This document shows positions 1 through 10,486 of a stretch of 64,000 nucleotides of DNA, one piece after another. Under the pieces are notes generated by a model, which did no database searches, was not told where the DNA came from, and saw nothing but the letters and a program-made list of their open reading frames with translations. Position 1 is the stretch's first letter. Every line of letters begins with the position of its first letter. This DNA comes from Agriotes lineatus. Lineage: Eukaryota; Arthropoda; Insecta; Coleoptera; Elateridae. The stretch covers positions 1 to 64,000 of the forward strand of contig CALNHX010001056.1 of assembly GCA_940337035.1 (NCBI GenBank). Direction: 5' to 3'. A program made the translations under genes and the position numbers.

Positions 1-345
1 AGTGGGTTGTATACAAAACCACCGATGTTGATCGCCACCGATATGGATTTCCTCCGACTTCAGACAACTGTATTGAACACTACCGACAGGAACTACCGCC
101 GACTTGGGTTACTACCGACTTTTAAAGTTTGTAAGAAATATATGAATGTCACCGAACTAAAATACCACCGACTTGGTCTACAAACCGACTTGGATTACCA
201 CCGATGTGGATTTACATCCGACAGGAACTATCGCCGATGTGGACTACCACCGCGCGTTTACTTCCAACCGATACCGACAGTAGTTGCTGCAACACATCGT
301 ACTCGAGCGACCGTGAAGTTGCAATCCTTCATATTAAGGTGACTG
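1..345. repeat. Degenerate tandem repeat, ACCGAC/ACCACCGAT-type
   Basis: The short motifs ACCGACTTGG, ACCACCGATGTGG and ACCGACAGGAACTA recur about every 20-45 bp through this stretch. The 111-aa open frame here simply follows these units and shows no domain. I read it as degenerate minisatellite that probably continues left of the window. Confidence 0.6.
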
Positions 346-350
346 TTTAG

Positions 351-724
351 TAACTTCAGATTTCGTTTCTAACTGGCCCAGAATTTTTAAAACCCCCTAA
401 AGGTAGACAACAATCCATACTAAGTAATTTTTAAATGATTTCGTTTACACGTCATAACCTTGCTATGTTATTGGTACTATGTAGAGGAAGCAAAATATGA
501 ATGGAGCTAAAGGATTATGATATAGGTGGTTCGTTGGGCGCTTTATCGGGAACCCCAAAATTCCAAAGCTCTATTTAAATTGTTTTATAATGACTTTCTG
601 AAGTGACTAAAAGACTGCAGATTGGTGGTTTATAAAATGTTGACGGAGTTATATCAGTTGTTATTCGCGCTGAGCTTTCCTTATATTTATACCTAGTGAA
701 AGTAAGTGAAGTGTGAGTGTCATA
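351..724. other. No recognisable feature
   Basis: AT-rich DNA between the leading repeat and the mariner relic. I see no coding frame, RNA gene or clear repeat. Confidence 0.5.
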
Positions 725-1266
725 CAGGGACCGTCAAAAAAGACTGATTATTTAATTTTCTAATAAAAAATTAAATGTCACAGCAATCGCTATGTCTCTT
801 ATATTATTTTAAAGAGTATGCTTTGGAGAGGTGTATAAAACAATTGCAGAATTTTTTGACACTTAGCAAAATGGACACATGGCCAGTGCCACAACGTGTT
901 TTTTGTGTTGAACAATTTATCAAAGTTAATTCAATTATTTAAGTGCAATGCGGCAGATTATTTTGTTTGGAGCTACCTAAAAAGTAAAGTTCATATTGGA
1001 AAACCAAGAACAATTGACGAACTTAAAACAAGCATTAAAGCAGAAATTCCATATATTCCGTAGGAATTACTTATTAGAGTCATGTTTAATTTCGTTCGCC
1101 GCTTAGAAGAATGTATTGAAAACGACAGAGGACACTTCTGGCATATATTTGATAAATAAATCTCCTGTTCTTACACTTACACAAACCGTTTTGTGTAAAT
1201 TTGTAACTTATAACAATACATTTTTATCTAGAAAATAAAATAGTCAGTCCTTTTTGACGGTCCATG
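725..1266 (+). mobile_element. Internally deleted Tc1/mariner-type transposon
   Basis: Inverted termini of 22 bp lie at 725-746 and 1245-1266. The outer motif is CA(G/T)GGACCGTC followed by an A-run and GACTG, with two mismatches between ends. TA dinucleotides flank both ends (723-724 and 1267-1268), as expected for Tc1/mariner target duplication. At 542 bp it is far shorter than an autonomous mariner (about 1.3 kb), so it is a non-autonomous deletion derivative that keeps both extremities of the transposase gene. Confidence 0.8.
871..1159 (+). pseudogene. Mariner transposase relic, N- and C-terminal ends only
   Basis: Reading from ATG 871 gives a short stretch (WPVPQRVFCVEQF) like the N-terminal helix-turn-helix start of mariner-family transposases. 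After stops and a deletion, the frame near 957-1159 reads YLKSKVHIGKPRTIDEL and later RLEECI, the typical C-terminal segment of these transposases. The catalytic DDE core is missing and at least one internal stop is present near 1061. The copy cannot be functional; family assignment is from remembered motif style. Confidence 0.7.
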
Positions 1267-1566
1267 TATAAAGATTTAAAGTTGAAAAAACTTTGTCTGT
1301 TCGAAGAAAAAGTGCAAAAAAGAAAGGATTGCATGCTACACGGGTTGCACTTAGAAATAGAACGACACAGTAAATTTAGGGGTTATAATTTGTATTTTTT
1401 ATATCCCACTTTTTTGGCCGTAAGTGTACAGTGTCTACGGATTTTAATAGTATAATTTAATGTAAAGTGTATCAACAATTTTAACGAGTATTTTAGGAGA
1501 TTATTAAGTCAAAATTTTATTAATTAATTAAATGTTATTAATTAACTAAATTAATTTAATTTAATT
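1267..1566. other. AT-rich spacer, no recognisable feature
   Basis: Very AT-rich, with TTAATTAA-type runs near 1515-1570. The 63-codon open frame starting at 1264 overlaps the mariner terminus and has no recognisable domain. Confidence 0.5.
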
Positions 1567-1848
1567 GTAATAATTGCAAATTCAATTACATTGGACAAAC
1601 AAAACAATTATTAAAGAATAGAATTAATCGGCACAAACACTCAATTAAAACAAATAATATATCACCTAATAAAAAACAGCGTTAACTGACCATGCTAATG
1701 AATCTCTACGTAAAAAGTTTAATTTCTACGCACCCAACATGTTACATACAGAGAATAACTTAAAAAACGTATATGCTTGGAGATGATTGAAATACAAAAA
1801 AGCTCTAATGCAATTAATTATAGAACTGATATGATATAACCTCAGTTC
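1567..1848 (+). pseudogene. GIY-YIG endonuclease relic, probably Penelope-like element
   Basis: The conceptual translation includes YIGQTKQLLKNRINRHKHSI, the GIY-YIG-type core with its downstream Arg and His pattern. Similarity continues (LTDHANESLRKKFNFYAPN, then IEIQKSSNAINYRTD) but in two other frames, so at least two frameshifts are present. The C-terminal ending resembles that of GIY-YIG domains in Penelope-like elements. No reverse transcriptase is visible upstream. It is a dead fragment, unrelated in sequence to the Penelope copy at 24.3-27.2 kb. Confidence 0.6.
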
Positions 1849-2344
1849 TATTTATCATAATTTATTTAAATAAACTTTTTTACATGAACCAAATACTTTA
1901 GTTGTGTTTTTATGCTATTATAATTCAAACAAACATTTTAATTAAAAGCAAATTTTAACTTAATACGACCCTGGCTATGTCATATGCAAGTTCAAATTTT
2001 CTGCAGTTTTGGGTATAGTTGATAATAAAAATATGTGAACAGCCTTGCATGCTCTTATCAATTTCATTTTACATTTCTGGTTTCAAAATTGCTAAAGCGT
2101 TCGGGTCCACGCCAATTGAGCACCAATCTCTCGATGTAATAAATGTAGACCGGCGAACTCAGCACCAGGTAGATCAGTTACCTGTTCAAAGCGACCCTTT
2201 GAGACAGGCGAATTCAGCACTTTGACCTGTGTCCAGTTTGTAATGTTAATCTCTGTATTTCAATGTATAATTATTATTAGCACATAAATCATATTTTAAC
2301 GATATCATTAAAAACAAATTTGTAACTCGTTCATTATTGGGAAA
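1849..2344. other. No recognisable feature
   Basis: AT-rich sequence between the GIY-YIG relic and the left terminus of the next transposon. The 68-codon open frame at 2019-2225 has no identifiable domain. Confidence 0.5.
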
Positions 2345-2600
2345 CCCTAGTAGCACAGATTGTTGGGCCAACGTCGGGATATAGTTGGCATGGTTGGTAA
2401 ATGGTTGGTAGATTTGCCAACTAATATCCTACGTTGGGCCAACATTGGTATAAAATGAAATATTTGTTGAATTTGTCAACAATAATCATATGTTGGCCCA
2501 GCGTTGGGATATCATCAGCGTGCTAGGAAGATAGTTGTTGCATTTAGTAACAATAACCGTGCGTTGGCCCAACTGTAATAATTTGTTGTGAATTTTAGTT
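2345..2600. repeat. Left subterminal repeats of the TIR transposon
   Basis: Units of the type GTTGGGCCAACGT, GTTGGCCCAAC and GGTTGGTAGATT recur in both orientations. The matching right-hand cluster is at about 5525-5700. Such clusters often bind transposases; that role is inferred. Confidence 0.55.
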
Positions 2601-3172
2601 ATTTATAACAGGGAAGTTGAATGAGTGAATTCTGAAGTCAATTCATCAATTGGCAATTTATTAATTCCATCAGTAATTATGGCGAATTTTGGTATGATCA
2701 TAAATAAATTTGTCTATTACGTTTATCAATCAGTTTTTGTACAACAGCTGACGCATGCCCCGTGAGGTTATTAATGACGTATTGCGCATTGCGCGTGCCA
2801 AGCAACCGCCACTCCGCTGTTCGTGGTTTCTGCCCTCTGCAACCTGCAACGCGCCCGGCGCCATTATCCATGCGAGCTTGCGTTATTTGTTCTTGTACTT
2901 GTGGGTCCTTTTCTTCCTACATATCCAAGATTTGGTAAGTAAAATTAACAATAATATGATCCTCATGTACTGTAACTTATTTATGTTTCGAAATAACCCA
3001 CATTATGGATAAATAGAAAAAGGACGTGCAACCTAACCTAACAAATTAGATTTAACAATTTTGGCCGATATGAGTACTTATTTCTGTAAATCTTGTACTT
3101 TGTGATGAATCTTGTTTCTTATATATTCAATATTATAACTGTTTTTCCCAATTTTTAGAAGAATACACAAAC

Positions 3173-5308
3173 ATGTTTCACGTTGTGGAGTTCGAAGGAG
3201 GCCTGCTTGGACTAGTTCGAGATGATGAGTGGTTGACATCGAGGAACCAAGAAAGTTTTTGGCCTCCGTTTAAATTAACTTCACAATAAATGTTTGGTTA
3301 ATGGAGATCCTGCATGTGAAACGTGGATGGTGTACGCTGTAAAGCCAATATTTTCTAGTACTGGTCAGTATACAAACGTTACACAGTAATCTTGCAGTTT
3401 TGGAATTTATATTAACACGTGTCTCAAAGTAGCACAAGTTAAAATAGATTGTTGCAATATTTCTTTCATACTGGATTGTTTTCTGTGCTCTTTATTTTCA
3501 GTATCGTTAATGAACCCATTAAAAATCTTAGTTTTGTCTGCAAGTAGTAAAGAAAATTTAAACAAATTTTTGTTGAGTTTGGTTAAAATAATAGCAGTTT
3601 TCAAGAAAAATCGAGAATACAAATTTGTTTTTACATACAAATAGATCTTTACCTCATATGTAATTTATAATGTTTATATCGTACCTGGAGGTATATTAAT
3701 TGATAATAATTAATCTATTTTAAGGTATGTTATAACAAAATAACGCTCCAGGGAAATTATTTTTTTATAATGTTATTATGAAAAAGTAATAGTAATTTAC
3801 GATTCAAGTAATGTTATCAAACTTTTTACATTGCGAGAGAATAGTTTGAATGAACGAGCGACGTTACGAACGAGTTCTTTAAAATGCTCGAGTAATGTAG
3901 AAAGCAGATAACGTTACATATATTGTAACACGGTTTATTTTATCCTAAAATTCTATTTTTTTTAAAAGGAAAAATTTTTATTAGTGACACTTACAACAGC
4001 GAGACTTATATCGGCTGTTGTGGTATCACTGGTAAGATGGTAACACTGTCAGGTTATGTTAAATTGGAGATTAGCAGGTTAAGTTTTGCGTCAGTCTGTG
4101 TCAAGTAACAAACAAAACCTAACCTACTAACATCGAATTTGACATAGATTGACAATACACGTCAGTACTGCCAACATGTGATTAAATGCTAATAAAGTAT
4201 TGTATGTTATTTTTCTTAACGACACTAGTGTTGTTAAATGCATCTTAACGCAACTTGTTGCTAAGGAGTTATGCTTATAATCAGAAGTAATACTATAAGT
4301 ACTTCGATATTATCGGGTTATATGTCGATAACTTGTTGCACAATAATAAAAGAGTGTCAGTTTGACAGGTTAAATAGTCCGACCGCGTCAGCGGGAGGAT
4401 TATTCTGTCAAACTGACACGATTTGTTGTTGTGCAGGAAGTTTGAGACGTATAACATGTTCGAAGTACGCATTGTATTGGATTTGATTATTTTGTGAGTA
4501 AATTTTAATATTAGGAACAAATAAATATTTTATTGGCAGCTCGATTTGTTTGAATTAACCTAGCTGAAAGTCATCTCCATGAAAACAACATCAAGTTGAC
4601 AAAAGTTATGTATTGCGTAGCCTAGTGAAGTTACTATAGTATAATAGATTTTGTATAATCGAAATTATACAAGATAACTTAACTAAATCCAGCCTTTTGA
4701 TTGGTTGAAATCTCTACGAATAAAATAATCATAGTAACATAATAGGATAAAATAAACACTACTTGTTTTCATTGAAAATTACAAGCGATAACTAGGAAAA
4801 TGTAATTCAAAATCACTTTGACTTGAATTAGATAAGAAAACCGGTATGACATACAATGTTGAAAGCATTATGAACTAAGTGCCGCGATTGTTGTACACAC
4901 CTCGGGCCAAAGGCTCCTGGTTTGTACACTAACAATTTTGGGGGCTTATTTTGCTCATAATGCCCTTGATACTTTAAAACTATTAGCACCCCACACTACA
5001 ACCTTAATTCTACTTTAAACTAGATAATGCAATAGCAATATAAAGTTTTAAAATGTATAAACCTTGCCTAAACTATAATAATTATATTTGTATTTTGAAG
5101 TGCGATTTATATTTGTAGCGGGTCAAATTTAAATGACGTGGATTTAATATTAATTTTGTCTTTGCATTTTAAAGCAAGAAAAACGCTAAAGGAGGCCGAA
5201 AGTGAATCAGAACTAGTTTCTGCATCGGAAGAAACGAAGGTGAGAAAAAGGAAGGCGAAGAGAAGAATTTTATACAGCAGTGATGATGAAATAAATAAAA
5301 TAAAATAA
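3173..5308 (+). pseudogene. DUF4806-like gene fragment, two exons, inside the TIR transposon
   Basis: A stretch preceded by a pyrimidine-rich AG acceptor starts at ATG 3173 (MFHVVEFEGGLLGLV, later SFWPPF). After a one-frame break near 3288 it continues through a W..Y-type segment to a possible GT donor at 3364. A second exon after an AG at 5173-5174 reads KARKTLKEAESESELVSASE followed by a basic tail and stops near 5308. This layout resembles insect proteins with an N-terminal VVEF/WPP module that often carry DUF4806. The frame break and missing downstream exons suggest a captured, broken gene copy. Exon limits are inferred from splice-site consensus only. Confidence 0.5.
4277..4490. repeat. 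Fold-back (long palindromic) element
   Basis: Two imperfect arms of about 100 bp face each other around a short GC-rich centre near 4380-4395. The inner arms are strongest: GTGTCAGTTTGACAG near 4354 pairs with CTGTCAAACTGACAC near 4407. Outer parts match more loosely (GTACTTCGA versus TCGAAGTAC). Both strands therefore encode similar short ORFs, a by-product of the palindrome. It looks like a fold-back MITE inserted within the larger transposon. Confidence 0.7.
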
Positions 5309-5710
5309 CATAAACCTTATTTTCTGAGGTTGATATACTTGGTGCTTTTTAATATTGCTGAAAATTATTCGTTTTTCAAATATATTATAACTTACTTGTT
5401 TTATACAAGATTTGTAAGTATTGTATTTATGTTTTCCTTTATGTATAATAAATGGCATTTTTATTTACACTTGTTTATTTGTCTTTTCATACCTACCGAT
5501 TAATACAGAAAGCTGAGTTAGATTATTTGTTGGCTTTTGGTTGTTCAATTGTTGGATGCTGGTTGGGAATACTTTAATGTGTATAGTTGGCCCTCAGTTG
5601 GGAAATCGATGGTTGGGGTTTGACTGTAAAAGAGGACATTACATACCGTTGGCCAACTGTGGGACACTTCAATGAGCCAACGTTGGCCCAACCATTTTGT
5701 GCTACTAGGG

Positions 5711-5889
5711 TAGCACGTGATCGATTGGATATCTGGAAGGAAGCAACAAAGATTTACTCTCAACACAATGTATGGACAAGGGATGGCGTTGTTTTAATCA
5801 AGCATAATAGTCGCATAAATAAAATAAAGACAATGACCGAGTTTCGCAAATTCAAATCAACAGCTGGGAACCTAGCAGGAACAAATTAA
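5711..5889 (+). pseudogene. LINE ORF1 C-terminal fragment (BaculoFP-like)
   Basis: The frame reads RDRLDIWKEATKIYSQHNVW and then TRDGVVLIKHNS before a stop at 5887-5889. This pattern (charged helix, Y..VWTRDG, then a short basic strand) matches the C-terminal region of the ORF1 proteins with a baculovirus-FP-like domain found in CR1/L2-related LINEs. Such proteins bind the element RNA. Everything N-terminal is missing, replaced by the end of the TIR transposon. It lies 248 bp upstream of ORF2, as expected for ORF1. Confidence 0.55.
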
Positions 5890-6087
5890 ATTCTAAATAC
5901 TATTTAACTCAAAATGCTATTTTAAAATTAGGTTTATTGTAAACAAACATAGGTATATATATTTTTTCTTTTAGGGATAGTTGCAAATTTATTTTAAGTA
6001 TTTATTTGCCATATCAAAATAGATTAATTGGTAAACAACAATTTTTTTTCTTCTAAGATAAGTTGCAAATTTAATTTAGGTATTGCT

Positions 6088-6111
6088 TATATATATATAT
6101 ATATATATATA
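6088..6111. repeat. (TA)n microsatellite
   Basis: An uninterrupted run of about 12 TA units in the LINE spacer between ORF1 and ORF2. Confidence 0.9.
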
Positions 6112-6137
6112 TTTGTTTTTGTAATTAACATATTTGA

Positions 6138-7319
6138 ATGCCTTTTTCTGTATATTATCAAAATTGCAGGACACTCAGGAGCAAATTAACACAAGTCATA
6201 ACATACACGGGCTATCATCAGTTTGACATATACTGCCTTACGGAAACCGGACTTACAAACAGTATTTACGATGGTGAGCTGTTTGATAACCAGCCGTACA
6301 GTGTGTACCGATGTGACCGCGATTCTGGAATAACAAAAAAGGCAAGGTTGGGTGGCGTGCTCGTTGCGGTGAGTAAAAAGTACAAGGTCTTAAAATGTGC
6401 CAAACTAAATTCCAAATTTGAAGTGTTGTGTTTAGATATTAGATTAATTAGTAAACATATTTTAAAACTGGTAAATTTATATATTCCGCCAAATGTAAAC
6501 ATTGCGTATTATAAGCAACTCTATGATTTTATTCTTACAAATGTACAGAATCAGATAGCTGGAAATGATTTTACTTTTGTAGTGGGCGATTTTAATATAC
6601 GTGGTATCAAAAATAAAAATACAGATTTAACGCAAGTAGGAGCCTCAGGAACAGAGCTATCAAATTTCATAAATTTTTTAAATCTAGCCCAATGGAGTGA
6701 AATAAAAAACGAATACGGCAGTATGCTTGATCTTGTACTAATCTCTGAAAATATGAAACGTAACGTAACTGTAGGAAAAGAACGCCTACCTTTAGTAAAT
6801 GAAGACTTATATCATCCTGCATTAAAAATTGTCACCGAACTTCAGTTAGAAATTAAAACAACAAATACTTTAAATGCTCGTTATAACTTTAGAAAAGCAA
6901 ATTTTTATGAACTTAGCTTATTAATTTACAATATTTTCGACTGTGAAGTTCCCAAAACAGTACAGTACAGGTCAAAGTATAAACCATGGTTCACAATGGA
7001 AATAATTCAGCTATTAAAATTAAAGAACTCACTTCATAAACTAAGACAAGTTTCAGATGAATATAATAATAGGTATGTTGAAATTAGACGAAGGTTAAAA
7101 TCACTTACTAATACGGCTTACAAAGAGTATATAAAAACTGCTGAAGATGCTATTTGCTATGATCCAAATCAGTTTTGGTCATATATCAAAAATTTAAAAA
7201 GCTCAAACTGCGCAGCTGCTGCTTCTATGGAATGGAATGATCAAACTTACAAAAATTCAGCTATCCCGGATGCTTTTGGTCAGTATTTTCAGTCAGTTTA
7301 TAATAATAAGAATCAATAG
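6138..7319 (+). pseudogene. LINE ORF2, endonuclease part
   Basis: ORF2 of the CR1/Jockey-type LINE starts at ATG 6138. The first 230 residues form an apurinic-like (EEP family) endonuclease: YYQNCRTLRSK at the N terminus, CLTETGL, a GGVLVAV strand, VVGDFNIRG and a late LDLVL segment. This domain nicks target DNA to prime reverse transcription. A linker of about 150 residues (KPWFTMEI..., YKEYIKTAE) leads toward the RT. The frame closes at 7319 only because a 72-bp insertion with a 14-bp target duplication shifts the frame by two; the RT continues from 7448. Confidence 0.85.
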
Positions 7320-7398
7320 ATTACATTATTCACCCTACACCCTTGAAGGGTAAACAGGGTTAGATTATATATATATATATATATTATAATAATAAGAA
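7313..7398 (+). mobile_element. 72-bp retroposon-like insertion with 14-bp target duplication
   Basis: TATAATAATAAGAA occurs at 7299-7312 and again at 7385-7398. The 72 bp between contain CACCCTACACCCTTGAAGGG and end in a (TA)n run. Precise flanking duplication plus a simple tail suggest a strongly 5'-truncated SINE or LINE copy. It breaks ORF2 of the host LINE. Confidence 0.75.
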
Positions 7399-7447
7399 AG
7401 CTTTATATGATACAAATTTTGTCGAACTAGACACTGGGGGCGATTTA

Positions 7448-8560
7448 ATGCACATATCGACAATAAGTGATGTAGATTTTAAACACGCTGTGATATTATT
7501 AAAACCAAAAAAATCCGCGGGGATTGATGGTATACCACCGTATATCATTAAGGGCTGTAGTCAGTGGCTCGAAAAACCGCTTTTATATATTTTTAACTTA
7601 GCACTTAAAACTTCTACCTTCCCAAAAATCTGGAAAGATGTCACGGTCACTCCAATACCTAAATCTGGCAAAAAATCTCTGATAGAAAATTACCGACCTA
7701 TTGCGATTCTTTCGGCACCAGCAAAACTTTTCGAACAAATAATAAAAACCAAATTGTATACTCATTTTTCTTCACAAATAACAGAATTTCAACATGGCTT
7801 TGTTAACAAAAAATCAACTATAACAAATCTCTTAAATTTTACCAGCCACATAAATCAAAGTTTGGAACAAAGGTATCAAGTAGACTGTGTATATACGGAT
7901 TTCAAAAAAGCATTTGATAAAGTTGATCACGATATACTTTTACGAAAACTTAAGCAATGTGGGCTGTCAAACAGCATGTTGAAATTTTTCGCTTCATATT
8001 TATCGGCACGTAGTTTTGTGGTCAAATTCGACGGTAACACGTCAGGCAAGTACACAGTTAACTCGGGTGTCCCACAGGGATCAAACCTAGGACCTGTATT
8101 ATTTATAATATTTATAAATGATTTAGTTCCTTGTGTGCAGCACTCGAGTTGCCTACTATTTGCAGACGATTTAAAAATTTATAAAAATGTAAAGAATATT
8201 ACTGAATGTACACTACTGCAACAAGATATAGACAGAATCTATAACTGGAGTATTGAAAACAAACTGTTGTTTAACATTAGTAAATGCTCTATAATGTCAT
8301 TCACACGTTCTACTCAGCCGCTCGAGTTTGACTACAAAATGAATGATGAGTTTTTAAAACGAATTTCGAAAACTAAGGATCTTGGAGTGACTTATGACAA
8401 CCGACTGAAATTTAGAGATCACGTGGACGCAGTAGTTGCGTCGGCTTACAAAATCCTAGGATTTATTATTAGGCAATCATCACAATTTTCCAATGAACGC
8501 ACACTGAAGACCTTGTACTTTACACTGCTTAGACCTAAGCTGGACTATATGCTTCAGTAG
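7448..8560 (+). pseudogene. LINE ORF2, reverse transcriptase part
   Basis: This is the reverse transcriptase of the same LINE. Visible RT motifs in order are KSAGIDGIPP near residue 22, an NYRPI block, YTDFKKAFDKVDH (motif A, Asp), SGVPQGSNLGPVLF (motif B) and LLFADDLKIY (motif C, FADD). The thumb-side segment DLGVTYDNRLKF is also typical of CR1/Jockey LINEs. A two-base insertion around 8546-8550 (TATAT instead of TAT) causes the stop at 8560, and the protein continues in another frame from 8562. Catalytic residues are present, but the copy is broken on both sides. Confidence 0.9.
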
Positions 8561-8561
8561 T

Positions 8562-8783
8562 ATGGTCCCCGCATTTATATGTGGAGATTAACAAAATTGA
8601 AAAAATTCAAAAAAGATTTTTAAGATTTCTATATTTTAAGAAGCACAGGATGTATCCAAATTATCATATAATTAGAACAACAATGCTGTGTCAAGAATTT
8701 CAAATTATGTCTCTCGAAAACAGAAGAAAAGCTCAACTCATTCTATTTTGTTATAAATTGTGGAATTTTGAGATTAAGGATAC
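8562..8783 (+). pseudogene. LINE ORF2, post-RT region up to the insertion
   Basis: After the 2-nt frameshift the protein resumes with VEINKIEKIQKRFLRFLYF, the usual connecting segment after the RT of CR1/Jockey LINEs. Coding continues to KLWNFEIKDT, where the LTR-like element begins at 8784. The remaining residues of the open frame to 8853 belong to that inserted element. Confidence 0.85.
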
Positions 8784-9227
8784 TGTAAGGGAAGATAGAC
8801 GGTCGGCCTTACCTTTTGGCGAAAGTTATATTGGATATTATGCCGGCTGGTAACTATCGGCCTAGTAGGGCTAGCTCGCCGCGAGGGTCGCAGGGTTCCA
8901 GCTATGCTGAAAGAGAATACAAAAAAAAGAAAGGAGTGGGCGCCAGGTCCTAGACTCAGATCCAATTCCTTGTGCCGGACCTTACACAAGGTCGAAGATA
9001 AAAACCAGCAAGTCAAAAATAAGCAAATCAACAACCAATGAATAGATCACAGCTTTATTTTAAATATTGGTGGCTAACATATATATATATAAAAATTACA
9101 GCAGGCAGTAGGCAAAATTAGTTACAAGTAGCAAAGGCGATACTTGGCAATAAGTATGAACCTTTGTATATTTCTAGCAACAACAAAGAAAACACACAGT
9201 ATGCGACATGCAATAATAAATATAAAT

Positions 9228-9487
9228 ATAAATATAAATACCGAGCAAACAGTAGCCCACGAGCAGTAATAACTATGACCTGTGAATGGGCTAACACATT
9301 AAAACATTGCGCGGTTAAAAACGGAGCGTAGCGAGTATTAAATTACAAAAAAAAATAGATTAATCCCTGTGAGGCAGGATATAGCAGGGCCAGGTTATGC
9401 AAGCGCTCAGCTGATGCGAAACCCCGAATATCAGCTCAGAAAGATTCTAAAGTAATTATTCCAAAATTTCTAATGTCAAAACTACCA
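9228..9487. repeat. Left copy of 260-bp target-site duplication
   Basis: This stretch, ending in TCAAAACTACCA, is repeated without visible difference at 11864-12123 at a constant offset of 2636 bp. It directly precedes the truncated RTE LINE. Confidence 0.9.
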
Positions 9488-10486
9488 ATAATAGATTATA
9501 TAATAACATCTAGAAACTATAAAAAGGAAATAAAAGACGTCAGAGTTAAAAGAAGCTATGAAGCAGGTACGGACCACTATCTACTAGAGGCTAAAATTAA
9601 ATCGAACAACATAATAAAGAATATAGAAGAAAATAAAAGTAGTGATATAACAGAAAAAATTAAGAGCTTTAAGCTACGAGACCCACAAATCAGGTATGAA
9701 TATGTAGAAGAGACAGAAAGAGAAATAGATAAATATAGCAATTATGAACAAATAACAAACCTGGAAGATAAATGGGAAAGATTTAAAGAAACATTACTAA
9801 AAATAGCAAGAAAGGTATGCGGATACAGTAGAAGCAAAAAAAATAAGAAACAAACAAGCTGGTGGAGTGAAAATATTAAGAAAGAAGTTAAGGAAAAGAA
9901 AAAACTATGGAAAAAGTACTTACAAAGTAGAAAACAACAAATACATGAAAGCTACAAAATCCAAAGAAATAAAGTTAAAGTAATGATTAAAGAGGCAAAA
10001 ACTAAATCTTGGGAGGAATTTGGTAGGAAAATGCAAGAAAACAGTGAAGAAAACAAAAAACTATTTTATAGAACCTTAAGAAGTATGAGAAAACAGAATG
10101 GAATATCACTCAAACAAATAAAGGACCAGCATGGAAATATTATAACAAATGAAGGGAAAATAATGGAAAGATGGCAAGAATATTTTACAGAGCTATTAAA
10201 TAGCGAAAGTACATCAGAATACGAAAGTGGAAGTAACTATAAAAATACAAATGAAAAAGAAAAGGAAGAGAATAATATAGAACTGGAAGAATTGGAAGAA
10301 GCACTATGTAAGCTAAAAATAGGAAAAGCAGCCGGATGTGACCAACTAGATGCGGAACTGCTAAAGTACCTTGGATCAAACGGGAGGAAAGAACTATTAG
10401 AAATATTAAACATGGCCTGGGAAACTAAAAGGATACCGAAAGAATGGAATATAGCAACAATCCTACCGATATATAAAAAAAGGTGA
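9488..10486 (+). pseudogene. RTE LINE, end of endonuclease, linker and start of RT
   Basis: The first codons of the open frame (MSKLP at 9473-9487) come from the target-site duplication, so the LINE part begins at about 9488. It opens with the last endonuclease block (IDYIITSR, VKRSYEAGTDHYLLEAKI with the conserved SDH-like TDH). A highly charged Lys/Glu-rich linker follows, then early RT sequence with KAAGCDQLDAELLKY. The frame ends at 10484-10486 because one extra A in a run of seven shifts it just before the NYRGI block. No normal start codon survives. Confidence 0.85.

Larger units (their letters stand above)
2345..5710. mobile_element. DNA transposon with CCCTAGTAGCACA inverted termini
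   Basis: The 13-bp sequence CCCTAGTAGCACA at 2345-2357 is exactly inverted at 5698-5710. The similarity continues inward as GTTGGGCCAACG and related GTTGGC/GCCAAC units, which recur several times at both ends (about 2362-2580 and 5525-5695), forming subterminal repeats. The element is 3366 bp. I see no transposase, so it looks non-autonomous or decayed. It contains two gene-like exons (separate entry) and a fold-back element at 4277-4490. I could not identify a target duplication or the superfamily. Confidence 0.65.

Noticed and set aside
5587..5766. Start of the 100-codon ORF upstream of the LINE ORF1 tail
   Set aside because: Its first 40 codons translate the inverted terminal repeat of the TIR transposon; only the part after about 5711 is LINE ORF1.
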